Assembly: GCF_029323795.1 (NCBI RefSeq)
Contig: NZ_CP119758.1
Coordinates: 682,001 to 746,000, forward strand
Reading direction: 5' to 3'
Length of the DNA: 64,000 bases
Source of the DNA: Zobellia alginiliquefaciens
Lineage (GTDB): Bacteria > Bacteroidota > Bacteroidia > Flavobacteriales > Flavobacteriaceae
Shown: positions 59,214-64,000 of the stretch, piece after piece
Layout: every line of letters begins with the position of its first letter
Numbering within the stretch: position 1 is the first letter of the stretch
Program-made: the position numbers and the translations under genes
Notes under the pieces: model-generated
Database searches by the model: none
What the model was told of the DNA's origin: nothing
Seen by the model: the letters and a program-made list of their open reading frames with translations, nothing else

Positions 59214-59287
59214 GGTCCTGTGGCGCAACTGGATAGCGCATCTGACTACGAATCAGAAGGTTACAAGTTCGAATCTTGTCAGGATCA
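59214..59287 (+). tRNA. tRNA-Arg (anticodon ACG)
   Basis: The 74-nt cloverleaf has acceptor GGTCCTG/CAGGATC (one G-T pair) plus discriminator A, a D-arm GCGC/GCGC with AACTGGATA loop, anticodon stem TCTGA/TCAGA with loop CTACGAA (anticodon ACG at 59248-59250), variable AGGTT, and T-arm ACAAG/CTTGT with TTCGAAT. The 3' CCA is not encoded, which is common in Bacteroidetes. The A34 is expected to be deaminated to inosine to read CGN codons. Confidence 0.96.
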
Positions 59288-59409
59288 CTTCTAAATCCCT
59301 AGAAACATCTGTTTTTAGGGATTTTTTTGTGACCAATTCCACACAGATTACCAGTCTTGGCACATCTATCCAATGTAACATCTATTACATTCACTAGACA
59401 GATTACCTT

Positions 59410-59417
59410 TACATTTG
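59410..59417 (+). promoter_or_regulatory. Minus-7 box of the YeeE-like operon
   Basis: TACATTTG is a perfect TAnnTTTG, 14 bp before the ATG at 59432. This fixes the start and predicts a nearly leaderless mRNA. Confidence 0.65.
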
Positions 59418-59431
59418 CACAAACTTTTAAT

Positions 59432-59989
59432 ATGGATAGCATACTTCAGCCATGGCCATGGTACGTTTCTGGCCCATTGATTACGTCTGTTATGGTTTTT
59501 CTAATCTATTTTGGAAAGACTTTTGGCATGTCCTCAAACCTTAGAACATTTTGTAGTATTGGTGGAGCAGGAAAATATGCTGATTTTTTTAGATTTGATT
59601 GGAAGGCGCAACGTTGGAACTTAACCGTTGTTCTCGGCGCTATAATTGGCGGCTTTATTGCGGTTACTTTTCTTTCTGACGGATCCGCGATCGACCTGAA
59701 CCCACAGACTATAACCGATCTAAAAGAACTGGGTTTTGAAAATGCCGGCGAAACTTTATTACCAGGTGAAATTTACGATTGGAGCAACGCACTTTCACTT
59801 AAAGGCCTACTCATATTAATAGTTGCTGGTTTTCTTGTAGGATTTGGCACACGTTATGCTGGCGGATGTACTTCTGGACACGCCATTACTGGCCTAAGCA
59901 ATCTGCAACTACCTTCTTTAATAGCCGTAATCGGCTTTTTTATTGGAGGACTTATTATGACACATCTTTTACTCCCTCTAATTTTTTAA
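59432..59989 (+). CDS. YeeE/YedE family sulfur-compound transporter, N-terminal half
   Basis: The 185-residue inner-membrane protein starts at the ATG at 59432 behind a promoter. It has about five helices and one half of the YeeE/YedE fold: MSSNLRTFCSIGGAGKYADF, then GFGTRYAGGCTSGHAITGLS with the conserved Cys of the thiosulfate path. In full-length transporters two such halves are fused; here the second half follows 2 bp later. Likely import of thiosulfate or a related sulfur species. Confidence 0.9.
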   Translation: MDSILQPWPWYVSGPLITSVMVFLIYFGKTFGMSSNLRTFCSIGGAGKYADFFRFDWKAQRWNLTVVLGAIIGGFIAVTFLSDGSAIDLNPQTITDLKELGFENAGETLLPGEIYDWSNALSLKGLLILIVAGFLVGFGTRYAGGCTSGHAITGLSNLQLPSLIAVIGFFIGGLIMTHLLLPLIF

Positions 59990-59991
59990 GT

Positions 59992-60405
59992 ATGAAATTT
60001 CTAAAATTCTTATTCGTAGGTATATTTTTTGGTATTGTATTAGTGAAGTCTGAAGCGGTTTCCTGGTACCGAATTTATGAAATGTTCAAATTTCAGTCCT
60101 TTCACATGTACGGCATAATAGGCTCTGCAGTAGTGCTTGGCGCAATATCCGTATGGGTAATTAAAAAGTTGAAAGTTAAAAGTATTGAAGGCAAAGAGAT
60201 TGACCTTCCCGCCAAGGATAAAAGTTTTACCCGTTATATATTAGGAGGTACCATTTTTGGATTAGGATGGGCATTAGCAGGTGCTTGCCCAGGGCCTATG
60301 TATATACTTTTAGGCGCTGGAGTATTCAGTATGTTGATAGTTATTGCAGCGGCAACCTTAGGCACCTTTGCTTATGGAGTGCTCAGGAGTAAACTACCCC
60401 ATTAA
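59992..60405 (+). CDS. YeeE/YedE family, second half (DUF6691)
   Basis: The ATG at 59992 gives 137 residues with four helices. GGTIFGLGWALAGACPGPMY carries the second conserved Cys, as in the C-terminal half of YeeE or PmpB. The 2-bp gap to the first half indicates a co-translated pair forming a heteromer. No rhodanese, TusA or sulfite gene lies next to it. Converges on clpS. Confidence 0.9.
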   Translation: MKFLKFLFVGIFFGIVLVKSEAVSWYRIYEMFKFQSFHMYGIIGSAVVLGAISVWVIKKLKVKSIEGKEIDLPAKDKSFTRYILGGTIFGLGWALAGACPGPMYILLGAGVFSMLIVIAAATLGTFAYGVLRSKLPH

Positions 60406-60422
60406 AATAAACAGAAACCCTA

Positions 60423-60707
60423 TTACACGATTTCTGCACTCAACCCCGCCTCCAATAATTTACCACAACGCGGTTCCAAATCCTTATACTCTCCGGTTTT
60501 TACCGTACACTTACCATTATAGTGTACAATAAGTGAGCATTGCTCCGCTTGAACAGGCGTATGATCACAAACATCAACTAAGGTTTCAATAACATGATCA
60601 AAAGTATTGACCTCATCATTGAATAAAACAATCTCGTTCTGTTTTACAACTTCTTCTTCTAATAATAGTTCTTCCGATACTTTTTCTTTGAAACTCATAC
60701 TCATCAA
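60423..60707 (-). CDS. clpS: ClpS adaptor protein
   Basis: Delivers N-degron substrates to ClpAP (or ClpCP). The 94 residues match ClpS: IVLFNDEVNTFDHVIETLVD, HTPVQAEQCSLIVHYNGKCT, VKTGEYKDLEPRCGKLLEAG. The N-end-rule pocket Asn-Asp is intact. The start may be Met1 or one of the next two Mets. It follows prmA by 19 bp on the same strand. Confidence 0.95.
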   Translation of the reverse strand: MMSMSFKEKVSEELLLEEEVVKQNEIVLFNDEVNTFDHVIETLVDVCDHTPVQAEQCSLIVHYNGKCTVKTGEYKDLEPRCGKLLEAGLSAEIV

Positions 60708-60726
60708 TTTAAAATAGTATACCTCT

Positions 60727-61563
60727 CTAAAATACGTATTTTACCGCAACCCAATTATTTTTTTCCAGATTTTTTTTAAACTTTAATCCTGACTTTACAC
60801 AGGTTTCACTTATTAACGGAATATCTTCCGTATAGAATCCGCTTAAGAAAAGTGTTCCGTTTTCCTTTAGGTTTTCAGCGTAAACGGGAATGTCCGCCAA
60901 TAGAATGTTCCTATTGATATTAGCTATTATGGTATCATACTTTCGCTCTCCCAGCAACGAAGAATCGCCTTCAAAGACTGAAATGTGGCTACAGTTATTT
61001 CGTTCTACATTTTCCTTTGCATTTAGATAACACCAATTATCAATATCTATAGCATCAATGTGTTTGGCATTTTTCATTGCGGCCAAAATGGCCAAAACTC
61101 CAGTACCACTACCCATATCCAAAACATCTTTTCCGTCAAAATCATTTTCAAGAATAAACTCCAGCATCATATGCGTGGTCTCATGGTGCCCCGTACCAAA
61201 GCTCATTTTTGGCTCAATAACAATATCATATTGAACTTCTGGCTTTTCGTGAAATGGCGCACGAACTACACACTGATCCGCAACTTGAATAGCTTCAAAA
61301 TTCTCTTCCCAAGTGGCATTCCAGTTTTCTTGTTCTATTTCTTTTACCGAAAATTCAACCTGAAACAATTCATTATCAAGAATTTCTACGGACTCTAGAA
61401 TATCCTCGTTCCAATCACCCTTTTGGATATAGGCCAAGACCCCTTCCTCATTCTCCACAAAACTCTCAAAACCAACCTCACCCAGTTCCGCAATTAAAAT
61501 ATCCGATCCAGGTTGCAATGGTGTTATGGTAAAATTATATTCAATGTATATGATGTTTGACAT
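60727..61563 (-). CDS. prmA: Ribosomal protein L11 methyltransferase
   Basis: Trimethylates L11. The 278 residues show the PrmA N-terminal substrate domain and the SAM domain with VLDMGSGTGVLAILAAMKNA and DTIIANINRNILLADIP, the NIN motif of the family. MSFGTGHHETTHMMLEFILE is the classic PrmA block. Operon with clpS. A terminator-like hairpin for tpiA lies upstream. Confidence 0.96.
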   Translation of the reverse strand: MSNIIYIEYNFTITPLQPGSDILIAELGEVGFESFVENEEGVLAYIQKGDWNEDILESVEILDNELFQVEFSVKEIEQENWNATWEENFEAIQVADQCVVRAPFHEKPEVQYDIVIEPKMSFGTGHHETTHMMLEFILENDFDGKDVLDMGSGTGVLAILAAMKNAKHIDAIDIDNWCYLNAKENVERNNCSHISVFEGDSSLLGERKYDTIIANINRNILLADIPVYAENLKENGTLFLSGFYTEDIPLISETCVKSGLKFKKNLEKNNWVAVKYVF

Positions 61564-61667
61564 TTTTCTTTTTTGAACGGGTTCTTGGTCGTTTTTATCT
61601 TCAAGTACTTACGAAAACCTTAAAAGACTTTCTTCACTGTGCTATTTGCAATTTCACTCTTAAAATG

Positions 61668-61703
61668 AAAACCCTTTCCGCAACGGTTGGGAAAGGGTTT
61701 TTT
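61668..61703. terminator. Terminator of tpiA
   Basis: AAAACCCTTTCC and GGAAAGGGTTTT form a 12-bp stem around GCAACGGTTG, with T-run. On the minus strand an A-run at the other side gives the T-tail after tpiA (stop at 61725). Confidence 0.88.
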
Positions 61704-61724
61704 AAAAAATACTATTCCAATTTA

Positions 61725-62474
61725 TTAGATAGCTTTTATAATAGCTACAAAATCATCTGCAACCAATGAAGCTCCTCCAATAAGGCCACCATCTACATCT
61801 GGCTTACCAAAAATTTCTTCAGCATTAGCAGGCTTTACACTACCTCCGTAAAGGATGGAAACATTGTTTGCTATTGAAGCATCATATGCTTCTGTAATTG
61901 TTTTACGGATGAAAGCGTGCATTTCCTGAGCTTGTTCCGGCGAAGCTGTTTCACCCGTTCCAATGGCCCATACAGGCTCATACGCCAAAATTATCTTACT
62001 CCAATCAGAAGCTTCCAAAGAGAAAAGTGCATTCTTCAACTGACTTTCAACTACTTTAAAATGATTGTCGGATTTTCTATCTTCAAGCTCTTCACCAAAG
62101 CAAAACATAACCCGAATGTTCTTTGATAAGGCAGTAGCTACTTTTTTTGCTAAAATCTCATCAGTTTCACCAAAGTAAGCCCTTCTTTCCGAGTGACCAA
62201 TTATTGCTGTATCTATACCGATATTCAACAACATATCTGCAGAAATCTCACCTGTATAAGCACCATTTTCAGCAAAGTGCATATTCTGGGCAATAACCTC
62301 AACTACCGAAGAATCTAAAGCTTTTACCGCAGATGCCAAGTTTACGTATGTTGGCGCAACCATAACTTCCGCTTGTGTATCTGGCAATTTAGCTGCCAAT
62401 TCTGTCAACAAAGCTTCAGTTTCAGCTAAGTTTTTATTCATTTTCCAGTTTCCTGCAACAATTTTACTTCTCAT
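61725..62474 (-). CDS. tpiA: Triosephosphate isomerase
   Basis: Glycolytic isomerase of DHAP and GAP. Starting at the ATG at 62474 gives 249 residues (MRSKIVAGNWKMNKNLAETE). An upstream ATG at 62528 precedes the minus-7 box and is not used. Catalytic residues: Lys in GNWKMN, His in IIGHSERRAYFGETD, Glu in LAYEPVWAIGTGETASPEQ and the phosphate loops NVSILYGGSVKPANAEEI and DGGLIGGASLVADDF. Confidence 0.97.
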   Translation of the reverse strand: MRSKIVAGNWKMNKNLAETEALLTELAAKLPDTQAEVMVAPTYVNLASAVKALDSSVVEVIAQNMHFAENGAYTGEISADMLLNIGIDTAIIGHSERRAYFGETDEILAKKVATALSKNIRVMFCFGEELEDRKSDNHFKVVESQLKNALFSLEASDWSKIILAYEPVWAIGTGETASPEQAQEMHAFIRKTITEAYDASIANNVSILYGGSVKPANAEEIFGKPDVDGGLIGGASLVADDFVAIIKAI

Positions 62475-62510
62475 TTTCAATGTATTTTGCGTTATGTATG
62501 GGGTATGACC

Positions 62511-62518
62511 TAAAGTTA
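62511..62518 (-). promoter_or_regulatory. Minus-7-like box of tpiA
   Basis: On the minus strand it reads TAACTTTA, a one-mismatch TAnnTTTG, and would start transcription near 62504, between the two candidate ATGs. It supports a separate tpiA promoter inside the operon. Confidence 0.5.
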
Positions 62519-62531
62519 TCGACTTCAAAAA

Positions 62532-63629
62532 TCAATCGAAAATCAACTCATCTAAATCATTATAATGTACTTTTTGTTTTATAGTTCCTTTTTCCAAAAC
62601 CAGGGCTCCAGGATTGGATCGGACAATTGTTTTTAAAGCGGTCTCGTCCGTAAAATAAAATTCAAAATTAAGCTTATATTCTTTCATCAAAGCGTCTTTT
62701 AGCTCGTCATTAGAAGCGGACATACCGATTACCTTATAGCCTTTTTTCACCGCTCTATCCGTCACTTTTTTAACCTCGGAATACTTGTCCCTATTTGTCT
62801 TATGAAGGTCATACGCTATTATCATTACCAATTTGGGCTCCTGCAATAAAGAATCCGCAAAATTAACGCCCTCCTGCTCTATGGTAAAATCATGAATAGG
62901 TGGCTCATAGCCTTTTTGAACTTCGGTAGTTTCTACATCAACAAACTCGCCGTCTACTTGGGGGTAATCTCCTTGGGTAACGATTATTTTATCCTCTCCA
63001 TTAACGTTAAACCGCCAGGCATAATCATAAATTGGCTTGGGTGCATCATCTGGCACCGTCATACCTTCACTAATATTATCTCCAATTTTATACGGCCTAA
63101 AGTCTATAACAGGCAGGTGGTTCAGCACATATACACAGTACCCGACACAAAGCACTAATGATGCAAGTGTTACAATTCTCTTTGCATTAGCTCCAAAAAT
63201 GGGCGTTATATATTTTCTGCCTTTGAAAAGGAGAATAATGAGCGCAAGAAGGATAATATCTTTTGAAAACGATTCCCAAGGTGTAAGTTTAATAGCGTCT
63301 CCAAAACAACCACAATCCGTCACCTTATTGAAGTACGCCGAATAAAATGTTAAAAAAGTGAACCCAATTATCATTAACAACAAGCTCCACACAGTAAACT
63401 TCACTCTAAAACCTACTAAGAGCATCACTCCTAAAAGCACTTCAAAAATCACTACAAAAATAGAAATTGCTAAAGCGTGAGGCTCAAAAAATGGAAGGTC
63501 AAGCACACCAGAACTAAAATATTCTTCTAACTTAAACGAAAAACCTACGGGGTCATTCAGTTTTACAAAACCACTAATGATAAAAAGTATACCTACAAAC
63601 ACTCGGCTAATGCCTACAAGATATTTCAT
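62532..63629 (-). CDS. DoxX/MauE-like membrane protein (BT_3928 type)
   Basis: The 365-residue protein has four N-terminal membrane helices of the DoxX/MauE type (VFVGILFIISGFVKLNDPVG, FEVLLGVMLLVGFRVKFTVW) and the paired Cys NKVTDCGCFGDAIKLTPWES, a redox-like motif. A fifth helix and a periplasmic C-terminal domain (about 190-365) follow. The family BT_3928 is common in Bacteroidetes, next to DUF1599 and tpiA. The C-terminal domain resembles a thioredoxin-like fold but has no CXXC. 1 bp after the DUF1599 gene. Confidence 0.88.
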   Translation of the reverse strand: MKYLVGISRVFVGILFIISGFVKLNDPVGFSFKLEEYFSSGVLDLPFFEPHALAISIFVVIFEVLLGVMLLVGFRVKFTVWSLLLMIIGFTFLTFYSAYFNKVTDCGCFGDAIKLTPWESFSKDIILLALIILLFKGRKYITPIFGANAKRIVTLASLVLCVGYCVYVLNHLPVIDFRPYKIGDNISEGMTVPDDAPKPIYDYAWRFNVNGEDKIIVTQGDYPQVDGEFVDVETTEVQKGYEPPIHDFTIEQEGVNFADSLLQEPKLVMIIAYDLHKTNRDKYSEVKKVTDRAVKKGYKVIGMSASNDELKDALMKEYKLNFEFYFTDETALKTIVRSNPGALVLEKGTIKQKVHYNDLDELIFD

Positions 63630-63630
63630 A

Positions 63631-64000
63631 TTATGATTTAGGGGTTACACCAAGATGGATCATCGCAAAAATTGCATAGTTGACCATATCTTGATAATTA
63701 GCATCAATACCTTCGCTTACTAGAGTCTTTCCTTTATTGTCCTCAATTTGTTTAACCCGTAAAAGTTTTTGCAAAATTAGGTCTGTTAAAGAACTGACTC
63801 GCATATCTCGCCAGGCCTCACCATAATCATGGTTTTTATTTTCCATAAGTGTTTTGGTGGTAGTAGCATGTTTATCAAAAAGAGATACGGCCTCTTCTAC
63901 GGAAAGATCTGGCTGATCGGCAATACCCTTCTCCAATTGAACAAGTGCCATTATAGAATAGTTAATAATCCCTATAAACTCGGAACGTTCGCCTTCGTCT
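63631..64000 (-). CDS. DUF1599 protein, 5' end outside the window
   Basis: The frame stays open to the window edge: residues DEGERSEFIGIINYSIMALVQ precede the ATG at 63951, so that Met is internal and the gene begins beyond 64000. DUF1599 (nucleotide-modification-associated) motifs are FDKHATTTKTLMENKNHDYG, EAWRDMRVSSLTDLILQKLL and NYQDMVNYAIFAMIHLGVTP. Function unproven. Operon with the DoxX-like gene (1-bp gap) and perhaps tpiA. Confidence 0.9.
   Translation of the reverse strand, partial: DEGERSEFIGIINYSIMALVQLEKGIADQPDLSVEEAVSLFDKHATTTKTLMENKNHDYGEAWRDMRVSSLTDLILQKLLRVKQIEDNKGKTLVSEGIDANYQDMVNYAIFAMIHLGVTPKS

Noticed and set aside
59212-59397. Plus-strand ORF of 61 codons over the tRNA gene
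   Set aside because: It runs through the tRNA-Arg cloverleaf and has no family features; it is a shadow frame.

Overview
The window is chromosomal DNA of a member of the Bacteroidetes, most likely a marine Flavobacteriaceae (a Zobellia- or Maribacter-like genome would fit, but the genus is not proven). The evidence is an AT-rich sequence, almost no Shine-Dalgarno sites, repeated perfect TAnnTTTG minus-7 boxes typical of Bacteroidetes sigma-A promoters, a type IX secretion C-terminal domain, a TonB receptor with a carboxypeptidase-regulatory-like N-terminal domain, type III glutamine synthetase, a flavobacterial cyclophilin-FKBP fusion, and lineage gene orders (nusB-DUF1573-yajC, ilvE divergent from DUF4920-mnmD). 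No IS element, prophage, CRISPR array or rRNA was seen. It reads as core genome, with both end genes cut by the window.

Layout. 0-9 kb: a cut secreted protein, a TonB-dependent receptor, peptidase T, a YdeI-like protein, a Tat-exported Gfo/Idh/MocA oxidoreductase and the nusB-DUF1573-yajC operon. 9-20 kb: an ABC exporter, a PUR-domain protein, csaA-SBF-acyltransferase, thiol-redox proteins, a cold-shock protein, the dual immunophilin, an M28 peptidase and PPK2. 20-26 kb: a tightly overlapping five-gene operon (NatA/NatB-like ABC transporter, MscS channel, beta-barrel protein, sigma-54 activator without a DNA-binding domain). 26-33 kb: grpE-dnaJ, an epimerase, mnmD, ilvE, small membrane proteins and crcB. 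33-36 kb: glnK-amtB-porin. 36-46 kb: lipoproteins, a second MscS, a T9SS cargo protein, an Lrp regulator and purU. 46-52 kb: pyrF, prfA and purM, with an apbE-thioredoxin-Rieske set between prfA and purM. 52-55.5 kb: divergent GSIII and GSII glutamine synthetases. 55.5-64 kb: glpQ, a Ca/Na antiporter, small ORFs, apt, tRNA-Arg, a split YeeE pair, clpS, prmA, tpiA, a DoxX-like protein and a cut DUF1599 gene.

The most notable finding is a probable nitrogen-control operator. The promoters of glnK-amtB and of the GSII gene, 21 kb apart, both carry a 24-bp element ATACCC-N11-GGG(G/C)TAT, matching at 17 of 24 positions and lying 65-66 bp upstream of a perfect minus-7 box. Each has a second, related site starting exactly 53 bp downstream and overlapping the minus-33 region. 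This suggests one unidentified regulator acting on ammonium uptake, PII and both glutamine synthetases. Other points of interest are short hydrophobic ORFs missed by usual gene calling, non-ATG starts fixed by promoter position or gene overlap, convergent genes sharing a CTAG stop, and a terminator-like hairpin between a promoter and tRNA-Arg.
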